From Aquilaria yunnanensis (Eukaryota > Streptophyta > Magnoliopsida > Malvales > Thymelaeaceae), in contig CM077600.1 of the NCBI GenBank assembly GCA_039654915.1, positions 40,718,492-40,782,491 of the forward strand: DNA of 64,000 nt, written 5' to 3'. Below are positions 12,879 through 25,599 of the stretch, piece after piece. Both the position numbers and the translations under genes were made by a program. The notes under the pieces were generated by a model, which saw only the letters and a list, made by a program, of their open reading frames with translations, was not told the DNA's origin and did no database searches. Position 1 is the stretch's first letter, and each line of letters starts with the position of its first letter.

Positions 12879-14922
12879 TCACTCACGGAATGGTTTAACC
12901 TTGAACCTGTACACAAGCTTCTTCTTCTTTGAGGTTGGGTTGTCCACTGTGAGCAATATTTTACCCAGTTCACCGACCTTGAAGCTCTGGCCTATAACCG
13001 GCTCATCTATTGCCCGCATCTTCGTCGCCTTCTGGATCACAACTGTATAGCCATCCTTTGAATCGGGAACGAACTCAGCTCCGTAGCTCACCTCCCAACC
13101 AACTACGCGAACCTCCCAATCAATAACACATTTCTGCACCACAGGTACACTGTTTAGCTGAGAAAGACATAGACTTTCCAAGCAGTTTGCATGGATGCAG
13201 ATACATGCATATGGAATCGAACCAGAGTGAAGTTAATGGAGGCCAAGACGTGCGAAGCAGTTTCGATCTTGACTAAGAAGTAGTACCTCATATATTGCGA
13301 TTTCAACGGTCTGTTTCGTCCCGGGTTTCACCTCCATTTCAGTAGCAGAATCGCCAATGCTGAATTCAGGATAACAGTCACAGTTATCAACACTCAGACC
13401 TCCATATTGCACGGGAACTTGCTCCGGGGATATATATCTGTTTCTCCATAAAACTAAAAACTTTCAGCACCTAAACCTTCAAACGGGCAAAGATACTGAA
13501 AAAGGCTAAGTTTAAAATTAAATTCTTTTCATTTTGGGTACGAAGTTTGTACTCACTTGAAAAGTGTTTCAGCAGTTTTTGACAGCCCCGCAAAAACAAA
13601 CTTGCTCTTAGTCCTCTCAGTCATGAATGGACTAATCATTGTATAGAAAGCAAGATACCACCATGGGACATTAACGAAAACCTGACAAGAATCAACAATC
13701 CAATTCAATATCCAAAAATAAGAAATTTAACCCCGAAAGGCTAACGACTGGATACACATACTTGTTTGGCCACAAACTCAGGGTAATTGTCCTGTAGCAA
13801 CTGGAGAGCCTGTTTTGTAGCAAGCCTGAGCTCTCTCTTCCCAGGCCCTGGAGAGTTCTTGAGATCATTAACCTGGAAAATGGTAGAAATGCCTCCAGGA
13901 CTGAAATCAAGCTTCCGTACGCTCCTCTCCAATAACTGAATCCTCCATCTCAGGAACTTGTTTCTCTTCTCTTCATCTGCAAAAGTTTTATGATACAACT
14001 CCTTGTTCTGAAATTCCCCGTACAGATTGTAACACACAGGATGGCCCTCTCTGTCCTGTCCGTGCATAAATACAACTTTGTCCAGATCATTGCCCAAGTC
14101 TTCGTCCATAAGGTCCTCGACCCCGAACTGTTTCCTCCACCGGATTGTGTTCCTGAACATTGCGAAAGCTTCCTTCACCTTGAAATCTCTGGCTCTCAGG
14201 AACTTGAGGAGGATTACGTCGGTTCTGTCGTCCTGCAGCAGAGGAACCCCCCATATTGAGACATCCTCTGCCGGAATCGGCTTCTGGGCTTCTGGGGTTT
14301 CCTCGGTTTTTGAAGCCTCCGGCGGGGGATTCGTGAACTGGTGTGTGTCCAGAGCTTCTTGGACGAGGTACTTGATGTCTTGCAAGGATTTTCTCTGCAA
14401 CTCCGAGAGATCGGCCCATTTGTTGCTTTCCTCCTTGAAAGAGACGACGTTTAACGGAATCTTTGTCTGCTCGTCGGAAATTTCTTCGGTTGTTGTTGGT
14501 GCTATTGCAACCTCCGGTTTTTCATCCGTCCCAGACTCCGGCGCTGGCTCGTCTTTCTGGTTCATCGCGGCTAACAATGACTGGGACTCCAAAACCACCA
14601 ATTGCGGCGGCTGTTCCACCTTCTCCTCTTCATCTTCTTCTTCTTCTTTTTCTTCTTTCGCCTGCAAGTGAGACCCCGACGCAGCTATGGTCGGCACTAG
14701 AGGTTCTTCTTCCTTCACATTCTCAGGGATATCCGGAGAATCAGAGACAGAAAGCACCGGTTTCAAAGGCTGCGGCTGTTTCGTTTCTGTCTCAGGCGAT
14801 TCAGAGGATTGCGGTAGAGATGGAGGAGTATGTTCTCGTTGGGGTGGCGCAGGAGAGTCAGCTGGGGGTGCTGGAGGCGGCGGCGTGGAAGGTGAAGCTG
14901 CGGCAGGAGTTTCATCGGCCAT
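12879..14922 (-). CDS. PATL: patellin (SEC14-GOLD phosphoinositide-binding protein), copy B
   Basis: Minus-strand exons 14922-13762, 13681-13557, 13437-13287 and 13133-12879 join to 563 residues. The start is the MADETPAAAS methionine at 14922; an upstream in-frame ATG at 14976 would add 18 residues that do not look like a patellin N-terminus. The acidic Pro/Glu/Ser-rich region covers residues 1-220, followed by CRAL-TRIO-N from about 221 (VSIWGVPLLQDDRTDVILLK), the SEC14 lobe and a GOLD domain (about 465-560). Exons 2 and 4 have the same lengths (125 and 255 bp) as in copy A. Exon 3 is 9 bp longer, with a Cys-containing DNCDCYPEF segment that copy A lacks. It is convergent with copy A and divergent from MIC10, whose start lies 621 bp away. 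Confidence 0.94.
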
Positions 14923-15543
14923 GTCAGTTTCCCTGCGCGAGGGGCGGCGTGACGAGAGAGGAAGTGAAATGGTCAAGCAGAGGGGGGGATGTGTTTTTGA
15001 CCCACGTTAAAGAAGTGCAGTTGAGATAGAGGGAGTGACGTGACGACATGGGGTGAGGGTTGAGAATCGGCTCAGAAATATTACTTTTCTGGAATCCTAT
15101 GTTGGGCCAGTAAACCGTTTCTTTCCCACTTCCCTCTCTTCAGTTCCCTTCTCCTGTCCCCGGATAAAATCTAGCCGTTATTTTATAATCCTGTCATTAT
15201 TAAAATAATTTAAAGGCTTAAGTTCAATTACTATTTGCTTTTTATCTATCATATGGACCACACGAACAAAATTTATGGTTAAGCATGGACCGGGGAGCCC
15301 AAGGACAAAATCTAATATGAATCTGGGCCTCGTAGCCTATGAGCCCACACACAACCCTAGGCCCCATAAGGGGAACTTGCAGACCTTCCCAGGTTCTTGC
15401 TCTGTGTTCATTTTTGATCTGATCGATCGGCCATAAGGGAGCACCAGGAAGAGCTCGTAAAAGGAGATCGTTTCTCTAGCAAACGACGAAGATCGAAGCA
15501 AAAGGCGAATCACCAGCAACTAGGAATCTGAACGACCAGCGTA
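14923..15543. promoter_or_regulatory. divergent promoter between patellin B and MIC10
   Basis: This 621-bp spacer separates two start codons on opposite strands, so it must hold both promoters and leaders. No single motif is decisive. Confidence 0.45.
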
Positions 15544-18500
15544 ATGGCAGATAACAAGGAACCGGTTCCGGCCAAGTACGACGTTAACGCCAAATGGGAC
15601 GCCTGTCTCGATCTCACCGTCCGTCGCTTCGTCTACTCCTCCGCCGCTGGTGCCTTCGGCGGCCTTCTTCTCTTCAGTGTGTATCTCCTTTTTATCTTGT
15701 CGCGTTTGCAGTTTGATTTTCTATGGCTCTTCAACATGCTTCAAGATTTAGCGATATCATTCGGAAGCGTTGCGTCGTAATTACTTCTTTAATGAAACTA
15801 GTCTTCTAGTATTCTCTGAATTGGCGCATGGGTTAGTGAAAATGGCTTTCTGTTTATCTTTTCGTGGTTTTGATCACAGTCCGTTCTAAGGCTTTCTGAT
15901 TATTTAGAAGCGCTGTGGTAGAAACGCATATGCTCTTTTGCTTTCTGGTATTGTTATTCTCTTTCAATGTTGGGTGAGTAAAAAAGAAATCCTGGTATTT
16001 GCATTACCTTTTCTTTGTCAGTGTTACATTTCTTCTTTCTCCAGAAATTTTTGTTTTATCATGCATTTTTCCTTGTGGGTTTGAGCATCTTGAAACATTT
16101 TAGTATGTCTGTAAGGTTCTCTGCGCTGAAACCTGTGGTTTTCGCACTGGACTGACACTGAGCAGTGAGGTCTAGTTGTAGTTGATGCCTGTGAGTGGAG
16201 TGTTACTTCGTACTGTTGTCTGGAATTGCTTCACCTCGGAAAGCTTCCTTGGATATGAGCTTATAATTGTTCCTGGCATTATTACAAAGATCTGAGGTGT
16301 AATGGCAAGCAAATAAGTAATATTTGTGCAACATTCTTCTCAGCACTTCTTGCTGCAGTAGCATCAGGCAGCAGGTGGCCAAATTATCCTCGGTTAAGGA
16401 TTGCATTTCATTTTTTTTTCTCTTTTCCCTTTTCTTTCTTAAAAATGAAAAATCAAGTTGCGTCATTTGGTGGTTTGTTGACTAAGTTTGAAATAAAGTA
16501 ATTATGAACAATGCTAGGCATTCAAGGGTTTGTGTGCTTTTCAAAATACAGGGAATCCAAGAATCTTCATAAATTCTCCGCCTTGGAGTGAATTGAATGC
16601 TTACCTAGTTGTTTTCATTCTTATGTTTTTGGTATTCACAGTTAATTTGTTGTCTCTGTGATTGCTTCTATTTACCCTGGTTAATCATATGTTCTCTAAC
16701 TTTTTGCACTAGGGAGTCCTGTGACTAGATGGGCATCTGTAGCTTTTGGTGCCGGGCTGGGCATTGGATCTGCTTACACTGATTGTTCACGTATGTTTGG
16801 TGGCTCCCCAGCAAACTTGGGACCTCCTACATCAGCTTCCAATGCCCGTCCAAAGTTGACACCTCCAACTACAGCTTCTGATGCTCCTGTGGGGTTGTCA
16901 CCTTTGACTACAGTTCCTGATGCACCTGTAGAGCTGGCACCTCCTACAACAGTTCTTGACGCTCCTGCTTCTCAGGTAAAATCTTTATTTTTTTACAATA
17001 GTTTAATAGCACAAAATTCCTCATTTCAACTATTCTTCTGGATATTTCTACTTTTATTCTGTTGGTTCATCTGAAAGGTTGTATGTGAGGATTGCTCCTA
17101 TTATCTAACAAATATATTAAACTGTGCACTAAAAGTTGTTGCTCATTCCTTGAGGTGGCGAATGTGTGGATATTGGACCATATGGTTAGGATTGGTTTTG
17201 GATCATATCATTTCTGATTGAATGGTACATTTACATCTCCTTCAATCGAGTTTTGGCTTTTTGATCAATGAAGTATCTGAGTTTGATTCAGATCCTTCTG
17301 CAGAACTGCTGCACCAGTATGGACTGATGTATATGCTTGATAAATTCGATTAAGATCCTTCCTCAGAATTGCTTTGTTGTTGATGAATAACTGTGTAAGC
17401 CGCTGGTTGAATTCATCTCCCTTTTGTAACTGAAATATAATAAAAGCCACAGTGGGTCTACAATCCCTTCAAATATATATCCTGTAACCCAAAATGTGAC
17501 ACGCCTATCCAACTATAGATGGCCTGGAAAATCTACCTTCCCTCTAAATTCACCTATTCTTCTCTTGCCAACACTGGCCAAAAGAGTGAAATTAGGCATA
17601 TGCTTCTTCATCTAAAGACCCACAAATAAAGCGCTCATTGTCCTATGAGCATTCTTCCGGCCATTCTCACCCTCTTGGATCCTTGGCTTTCACCTATAAA
17701 GCATTCTAAGGCACTAAGAAAGGGGAGTGTGAAATGCCAGCCTCATTCCTGGAGCAGTCAAAACTTAATTCCTGGATGTCAATAGTTGTTTCCCTGAGGC
17801 ACTTGTTTTCTATGTCCACAGTGGCCTATTCTAGCATGCATGTGCGTGAGAATCTAGTAGGAACTTTTAGGTTGAATATTTAGTGGAGGATTTCTGTTCT
17901 GTAGGTTGTCTAATATACTAAAACTTTGAAGCAGCTATGTTTATTTGCTGATTTTCTGTCCACATGTTTGTTCTCTGTATCACCGTAACGGGATACTCAA
18001 GTAGTAGTTTCTGCTTCAAGTGTGTTACGTTTTCTGCAAATGGATAACATTGAGCAGGGGTTGTCTTTCAGTTACATTTTTATTGCGTTGAAGAGAACTG
18101 TTGCAATAAATGTTGACAATCTGATTGTATCGCGCATATCCTTCCATCTCATGTCAGGTGCGGAATTATATGTTACTCTGACATGATTGCTTCCTTGATA
18201 ATTGTATCGGATAGGATAGTTTGGGTTGTGCATAGGTACAGGAATGATATGTTCATATTGTTGGGAACAACGGACCTTATTCTTAAAATAGCAAAGCCTT
18301 GCCTTTATGCCCCAAATGAACCTTGATTGGACATATTTGTATATTTCAAACACTTGAAACAGTTGAAAATAAACTTCCACAATCCAGTGGGATCATTCTT
18401 TTAGTGTATTTGGCGTATAATCTTATGTGAGAATGAGGGAATTTAACAATTTTATCAAGTGGATAGTGCACTAAACTACAGATAACAGCAGACGGAGTGT

Positions 18501-18680
18501 TTAGTTTTAGTCAATTTTGCTTGTTATCCTGTATACGTTGTGGAATGTTATTCTCTAGTTTTCTGTTTTACTTTTGTAGAGAAATTGCATGAATATATGG
18601 TCCAGTGCTCTTTCCCGCTCTCTTGCAGCATAAATATTTAGTCGGTTCCTTTTTTCCTGGTGCAGACCACACATGAGTAA
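15544..18680 (+). CDS. MIC10: MICOS complex subunit MIC10-like protein
   Basis: Three exons are proposed: 15544-15676, 16713-16975 and 18666-18680, giving 136 residues. The core matches MIC10 (DUF543): a short hydrophilic N-terminus with a KWDACLDLTVRR segment, a first Gly-rich hydrophobic hairpin arm (SSAAGAFGGLLLF), a polar turn at SPVTRWAS, and a second Gly-rich arm (FGAGLGIGSAYTD). These GxGxG-type arms let MIC10 oligomerise and bend the inner mitochondrial membrane at crista junctions. After the core, exon 2 adds a ~50-residue tail of imperfect repeats with PPTTASDAP-like units, unlike the short tail usual for the family. The last exon (TTHE, stop) is chosen only from the phase and a good acceptor after a T-rich tract. 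Retaining intron 2 would instead give a hydrophobic tail ending near 17074. Confidence 0.85.
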
Positions 18681-19147
18681 CTGCGGATATTCAAGGAAGA
18701 AGCTGTCTATTTGACTGGAAATCAGTTATTTTTATTGTGAAGATTGTTGGTTTCTCAACAAGTGAATTGTACTTCATAGCTCATACTGATCAGATATGCC
18801 ATCATCTTGTGTCATGCTGAGTAACATGATTTTGCGGAGCCACCTGCAAATAATGTCGTCTTTTTCTAGTTTTGGAAGTCGATCTCTTCACCATTACATT
18901 ATAACTGGAACTTAAAGTCTGAAATTCAGATTACCCAGAATGTTTCTCTGTTTATTCATCATCCCCAATGAAATTGACGGATTAGAGATGTGGACTATTA
19001 ATGCAGGAAATTAACTACGTCAGTCCTTTTTTTCTTCGTTTCCTTTCACGGCCAGAACTAGTCAAGTGTCCATGCGACAAAATTTCACGGAAACAGAAAC
19101 TTACCTGCCACTAAGACTATAATGCATCAACTAAACTGCTGAGAGTA

Positions 19148-20806
19148 TTAACGAACAAGTAAACCATCATGCAGCCAGTTCCTCATTTCCAGAAAGGCTT
19201 GCTCAGCGTCGCCATCTTCTTCAGGTGATCCAGGTCGATGAGCAAAGGCGTGGCCTCTTCCCTTAAAAACCAGCAATTTAGACCCCTTAATTCTCCCCTG
19301 AATTTCGCTCAGGACACCATGCGGACAGAGTGGGTCGGCGTCTCCTGTAATGAGCAGGACGGGTACCTTGACATTTGACGCTACTGATGCATCCATCCTG
19401 GTGCCGTAAAATGAGACCCCGGCACTGAAGCAGCCACTCTCATCAGCAGCTAGAGCATCAATTACTCGCCCACCCCCAAAGCAAAATCCGATTACACCTA
19501 GTTTCTTTACAACTCCTGCAGCCATGAACTCGTCTACCATCCAGTTTGTTGCAGTGGCAATATCTTTCATCACTCTCCCTCGGTCTTGTCCAGCTATCCA
19601 TTGTTCCAACATTGCTTTTGGACGGTCTTTTCCCCAAGGATCTCCCCGAAACAAGTCTGGAACTAGAACGCTGTAGGTATAATGAAAAATGAGGACTGGC
19701 CAACGCTAAGAGAACCCATTTAATTACCTGTCTACCCATTGCATGCATACTATTCTTTGAAACAAACAGGGAAAGGATGACTATCGGAACCAAGGGCTTC
19801 ACTGAGAATTTAAGTGACCGGGATTGTGAAGCCAAAGCATTGAAAATTGATGGAGATGATGCAATAAAAGAGCAAGAAGCATACTTGTAGCCGTTGCAGG
19901 CAACTCTGTATGCGAAATCCCTGGTAGAGGAATCCTCAAAACCATAAATATCTGACAGGAGCAGCACTCCAGTTCCATTGTTATTCTTCACAGCCTTCAA
20001 GAGATAAGCCTGGATGTTATCAGAACCTTCCCCAATGGAAAGCTCCAAGCCACTGACTAGCTCGCATGCTTCATCATCTGTGTCACTTTCCACCTCCAGA
20101 ATGCTGCATGAAATTCGGGTAGCTTTATTCCTCAGATAGGATTGCCGGGGATGATCTGGACGGCACTTGATCTGAACATAAACTGAAGCATTATAGTCAG
20201 AACTTGGAAATAGTCAGGGTAAACTTACATTGGAATTGGATTGCTGTTACTCTGTATCAGGTTCCAATTTAAAATGAAAATCTAAGAATTGAGATGCAAT
20301 ATAAAAGCAGTAAGATCATACACATAGCTAATTTTAGAAAGCAGAGATTTGATGAGCAATAACACATTACTGCTAACCAATGTTTGGAATAGGATTTAAG
20401 GACTGCGCTAAACCTGCATTAAAATGGTGCCAAGATTTTTGCTGACCAATTTAATACACTTGTACAAAACAAACTATGGTGCAGAGATTTCATCCTATTA
20501 TCTAACAACATGATCTTATCATGCGAACCAAAGAAAAGTACAGATCAGGTAGATAGGCCGGAATAAACTCTGACTTGGTGCCGATCAGACGGAGAATTGA
20601 TGTGTAAAATACTGGAGAGCCTAAAATTTACGGAGGCTATTGAACATGGCCATTGGAATCGAAATAAGAAACGGTGAAAGGGAAGTAGGAAAGCGTACAG
20701 AAGAAGAGAGGGAATGGCGTTGGCTGTGGCGGCGGTGGTGGAGGACGGGAAGTGCTGCGCTGGTGAGGCTGAGGGAGGCGGAGGAATTGATTAAAGCCAG
20801 TCCCAT
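19148..20806 (-). CDS. plastid dienelactone hydrolase family (carboxymethylenebutenolidase-like) protein
   Basis: Minus-strand exons 20806-20632, 20182-19885 and 19670-19148 join to 331 residues. The first ~50 residues are Ser/Arg/Leu-rich, fitting a chloroplast transit peptide. The rest is an alpha/beta hydrolase of the dienelactone hydrolase family. It has an SDIYGFED segment near the start of the fold, GYNVLVPDLFRGDPW across the second splice junction, the nucleophile elbow GFCFGGG (Cys), the acid in TGDADPLCPH, and the base in GHAFAHR. The complete Cys-Asp-His set argues for an active enzyme, but the plant substrate is unknown. The exon 2 acceptor is the less certain site, since an AG 11 bp downstream would break the frame. 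It resembles Arabidopsis At1g35420 in architecture. It converges on MIC10, and the LON gene follows on the same strand. Confidence 0.9.
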
Positions 20807-21375
20807 TTGGACGCTCGGTGGTGGATATTTCAATTTCCAAAGACAGAATTTCAGCATATCTGAAGTTGTTAACTGAAAGAAGAATGATGGTGCCGGGCCG
20901 GGTAGAAGATAAGCTCCTCCATTTCGGGCGGCTTCTAATAAAATCCCAATCTTATTGCGGGCCTCACGCTTGCGAGATATTTTGAGTCCACTACCCGCAC
21001 TGTGTCACGTCGATATTGTTGTGTAGATGGATGGAATAATGAATTCGAGCGACTCTATTTCTTAAAATTGAGAAGATTACTCTCTGCTCCTTAAGGTTTA
21101 TCGGAAGCAGAAAATTGCCTCCTCCCAATTCAAAATCTCTACTTTCTTCTTTAATTAAGGTCTTAGGTCATACATATACACAGGAATATATTGCTCTTGC
21201 CCTTGTAATAACAAGGTCTTTGCAATGTCAGGAACCCACACAATCGGCCATGACCACTGTGTACATGTATTTATTTATTTCTTATGGTTCATGGCCAACT
21301 TGACCTTTTATGGACAGTTTGAACCTGCCCCGGAGGACTTCATAGTTGTTAGTAGCACCCTACTCGGTAGTGTAC
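20807..21375. other. spacer between hydrolase and LON genes
   Basis: This 569-bp stretch probably holds the promoter of the hydrolase gene and the 3' UTR of the LON gene, both on the minus strand. I see no further gene. Confidence 0.45.
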
Positions 21376-23768
21376 TCACTCCATCTCTATTGATTGAATG
21401 GCAAGCTTTGCCGCAACCATAGAGATGTTTTCTTGAACTAATTCTAGTGAACTCTCTAACCGTTGTACCGTGTCCTTCAAATCCATTGCTTTTAACTTCC
21501 TTTCTCTCAACTTCAGCAGCTCTGACTGAGTTGATCCTGCTCAACATGAAATCCAGCAGTTAACTATGTTGCCAACAGGAGAATTTTCTTTTCATATGAA
21601 TCAGAATTACTCTTGTGTTGAGAAGAAATTTAGAGCAACCAAACTACTAGAAGGAAGCAAAGCTGTTTCGGGAGACAACTGCAGTAGCAACACAACAGCA
21701 CAAACTTGTTTTTCCAATAAACTTCCTAGTTTAATTTCCATTTTCCCAGTAACAAGAGAGAGTACAGTTGGATTGGGGGGCGAGTTTTAAACGGTGAGCA
21801 CGTGTGAATCACAAGAATTCTACACAATACAATGCCAGTGGAAGGAAGCAAAAGAAAGGAGGACAAAATAGAAAAAATGTAAACACAAACAGCAAAACTG
21901 ACTGCTAGCTTTAGCACTGAACTTAAGTGGAAGTGGTCACCATTGAAATCACTTTTTGAAACAGAACTTATACGTACATGAATAACTGCAACAAAAAGCA
22001 CAACAGAATCACACTCAATGACTAAATACACATTTTACGTATGGTGAGACTAACACATGGTTCCATCTGTACGAACCTGAGTTCTAACAACAGCACCGAA
22101 TTTCCCAGGCTACACAGAGGGAAGCCATCTTATTTTTATTACTCACAATCTAGAGATACGCTAGTGGTAGTGAAGAAAAAAAGGAAACTAAAAAGAAAAT
22201 TAGAGTTTGAGGTGTTTAACCTAAAATACATCTAATTGGATAAAGCAAGCCAAAAGCTGGCAATTGGGCACTAGAGATTACCTGTCACAGGTTGAAATGC
22301 TACAAATGATATGCGCTCCAGGGAAGATGGAATAAAAGCTCCATCACATACTAAGGCTGGTTCACTTTCTGCCCAAGTCAAAGAGCTCATGATATGCGTT
22401 TGCAATTGGATCTCTTTGGGAGCCTAAAGAATAGTAAAGAAAAGAAAAATATCAGCTGCAACTCCTAGACGCCATAAAACGGGTTTGCAGTAGAACTATA
22501 CAGGTATATAAGAAATACAGTAGTCCACTAACATATCTGACCCTGGAAAAGGACATATCCGCTAAACTAACTCAATCCTACATTCTGTTGGGATATGTGA
22601 CTCGTTTTTTTTTTTTTTTGGGGGTGCGTTGGGGGGGGACTGGGGGAGAAAAAAGAGAGACTATGACCTTCAGCTTAATCTCAAGTCTATTCAAACTGTA
22701 AAGAGCCTCCTTAACTTTTGTAAGTTCTGTGCTTGCTGATCCTGCAGTTGAAGTATCAGGAGCCTCATCCAAAATGGGTATGACTTCACCTTTCAGGAAA
22801 GGATCTGCCTGTTGAATAGCAATTGTGGAGGAGTAAAGATTAGGCTCCACAATTTCCTCAAAATCTCACTGAATTGTTAAAACTATCATGCCAAAGCCAT
22901 GCATTCACACATCATAATCATACTGAAAACCAATAAATCCAGCCATCAGTACTTACATACATAAATACAAGACTTTATCAGACAAATCAAAAGTATCCCA
23001 ATGCCCGCTAAAACTTGCACATAGTTTACCAACACCTGTCGAAAGTGCACAATCTTGACGCGTCCGATTCCCCGTATAGAGACCAATGCTCCTACAGGTA
23101 ACCGTTCGACCTGCAAATTAGAATACTAGAAAATATTGAGATTATTCACTGAGTAGTTTTTACGTTTGAGATACAGAGATGGGACAACCTTCTCAATGAG
23201 AACGAGACAACCATATCTAGCAGCAAATGATGCTTCAGTGGCTGAAGAGCTAATGGAAATGGGATCCAACACAAAATGCACAAAAAGTTTCTTCTTTTCT
23301 GATAAAGACTGCAGAAACAAAAGCTCCATATCGATCAACCCATTTCTTTTCTTTGGTAATTTTTACAATAATTCTTTACATAATCCCAAAGATTCACAAA
23401 CCTCATCCAGTAAAGCTAAATATCTGGCCTCGTACAGATGGAGAGTTTTGCTCTCCGACGGAACAAGAACCTGATGATTAACTAACTGGTGCCATTAATA
23501 TAAAAAAAAAGTTGGAAATGTATGGATAAATTGATACGAGAGGCTGATATATGGGACTTACTTGGTTCATGTTGAAGGGAAGAAGGGGAAGCTCCAGGGA
23601 GGTCACCCTAGCTCGAAAACGACGGCTTCTACCGTTGGAGTGCGGGCTGAACCTGAATGTTCGCGGTAAGGAACATGAGTTGGGAGTGCATCCACATGGC
23701 GTATTCGGATTCAGGATTCCTGGGGTCAACGCGGTTTGAACCATGAAGAGATTCCGGTTCAAATTCAT
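21376..23768 (-). CDS. plastid LON substrate-binding-domain protein
   Basis: Seven minus-strand exons join in frame to 320 residues: 23768-23562, 23470-23402, 23308-23189, 23110-23036, 22856-22668, 22423-22282 and 21536-21376. Residues 1-50 look like a plastid transit peptide. A LON N-terminal (substrate-binding) domain follows, with LELPLLPFNMNQVLVPSESK opening it, LYEARYLALLDE, and a GCLVLIEKVERLP-to-SIRGIGRVKI stretch. There is no AAA+ ATPase or Ser-Lys protease domain, so this is one of the stand-alone LON-domain proteins, not a full Lon protease. The C-terminal ~50 residues (ELLKLRERKLKAMDLKDTVQ onward) form a probable coiled coil. It resembles Arabidopsis At1g35340, which lies near At1g35420, the apparent relative of the next gene here. 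Its biochemical role is not established. The exon 5 acceptor (AG at 22858-22857) was chosen because the nearer alternative reads into a stop. Confidence 0.88.
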
Positions 23769-24430
23769 CGACCTGAAAATAATTTTTTGAGGATTAAGAG
23801 AACAGTACTGCAGTCGCCGGTCGGTCGCTGGCGCTGAAATGTTGAAGTTAGTGTCTTTTCTTTTCTTGGAGGTGGAAGTTGAGAAATCTCTCGCCAGTCC
23901 GAGCCGAGGATACGGCCGTTTATGTGCACTTAGAGCGTCTTGAAAATGAAAGCATTTAGAGTGAGAACATAAATGCATTAATTTTTTTTTTTAAATTTAA
24001 GTAAGTAAAAATATTATAAAAAATAAAAGTTGAAAATTAAAAATGAAAGCAGCAATTTAAAATAAAAAAATTATGTGACTTAGATTTATACAAACTATCT
24101 AACCAAACCCCTTACCATTTTCACATGATTTATGCAAACTCAAAACTAATGCATGGGATTAAAGATTTCCATGCAACTTAACAAATACCTAAGCCATAAA
24201 CATGCATAAAGCAAACGAAATGAAAATCTTAAAAAGAAAATGTGCAAAAGACCTTTTTTCCCTTGCAGTCAAGAAATGGGATGGCATTGGACTCTTATAA
24301 AATTCTTAACATTAAATTGACATAAAACTAAATCTAACTTTTCAGATATAGTAAATTACAAACTCTTCTTTTAAGATATTTCTGATTTGGTTGATAAGGA
24401 TTAGAGTATTTTTATTTATTTTTGTGAAAT
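23769..24430. other. intergenic, LON gene promoter side
   Basis: AT-rich spacer upstream of the minus-strand LON gene; 23980-24430 is strongly A/T-biased. No gene is seen. Confidence 0.45.
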
Positions 24431-25380
24431 ATGAAATGTATTAGAAAGAAAAGACAAACAAAAGTACAGCAAATCCCTTAGTCAAGGTCCAAATAGACTG
24501 TTTCCAGTCTAATTGTTAAATTAGCTCTTACAGTCAGCCATCACAAAAGGTTCCACGCAGTGAGAAGTATGACTCAAAATAACAAAAGTGTCCGGTTGTT
24601 TATTAGCTCCTATCCTTGCCAGACAGTCAGCAGCTTGATTCCCTCCACAATATATATATTTTCGGAACAAATCTAACTTGGACCTGCTGCAATTAGAAAT
24701 TAAGGGTTTAAGTTTGGATTAGATGATGGAGCTAGACTGAAGTAGCTGAATTGCAGCCGAGCAATCCAGCATTATGTTACCCATTGAGGCCGAAACGCAA
24801 GCTGGAGACCATCGCGAAGTGGCCTGTAGAGGGGTTGAGTTGAGTGGCCTATATTCCTGGTACAGCCAACAACAAAGCTGCCATCAGAATCAGAGTCAAG
24901 AGTGAGAGCCCCACCACCACTCATATATTGTTATGGCTAATTACTGAGGCATCAGTAGGCTCCATTTAATCCAAGCAATATCAGAACCAGATTAGCAACA
25001 GTAGGTTTGGCTGCATAGAAAAGACATACATACATCATCTTTAATGAAGGAAGCTTTTCTGGAACATGATCAAGTTTCTCCTCTTCCGCAAATGCCACAA
25101 GATGACAGGAAACAGGATGTTCTAACTGATATTAAACAGGTTGGAAGCAGCATTATTAGTGCAATCATTTTTAAGCCAAATTTGCCAACATATTGAGCCT
25201 AGAGGTATCTATGCCAAAGTTTATAAACACAAGTTTACTCCAATGACAAAGAACAAAGAAGTGCTCAACGGATTCAACATTAGAATTGCAAAAAGCCTCT
25301 GGAATTCAGCACAAACCTGGCAGGAATGCTAACGGTAAAATGGACTGTCGAAGCTAACCCTCCCAGATAACTTTTTTACT
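24430..25380 (-). mobile_element. LINE-type retrotransposon relic (zf-RVT and RNase H remnants)
   Basis: On the minus strand, in the expected order, are two broken blocks. About 25370-25130 gives a zf-RVT-like piece: a KKLSGRVSFDSPFYR segment, a CQVC pair, a frameshift, then SVEHFFVLCHWSKLVFINFG. About 24960-24490 gives an RNase H-like piece: GGGALTLDSDSDGSFVVGC, later NQAADCLARIGANKQPDTF. In-frame stops and shifts show that it is dead. This pairing is typical of the C-terminal end of plant non-LTR elements and of the many RNase-H-like genes derived from them. The 5' part of the element, including the polymerase palm, is missing. Confidence 0.7.
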
Positions 25381-25599
25381 TGGACCAACACGTAGCATAG
25401 GTAATCACATCACCCCCCAACTCTCGTTAAGAACTACCGACTTTGGACGTCGGCCTGCGGACATGATTGGGCCAATGGACCATCCTGATAGGGCTTAATT
25501 ACACTCGGCCCAGTTTTGAGCCGACGAAGCAAGCGATCGTATTCGTCTCCTCTGCTCGAATTTCTGATAGGCTGATAAGAGTCGGAGGCACAGAAGGAG

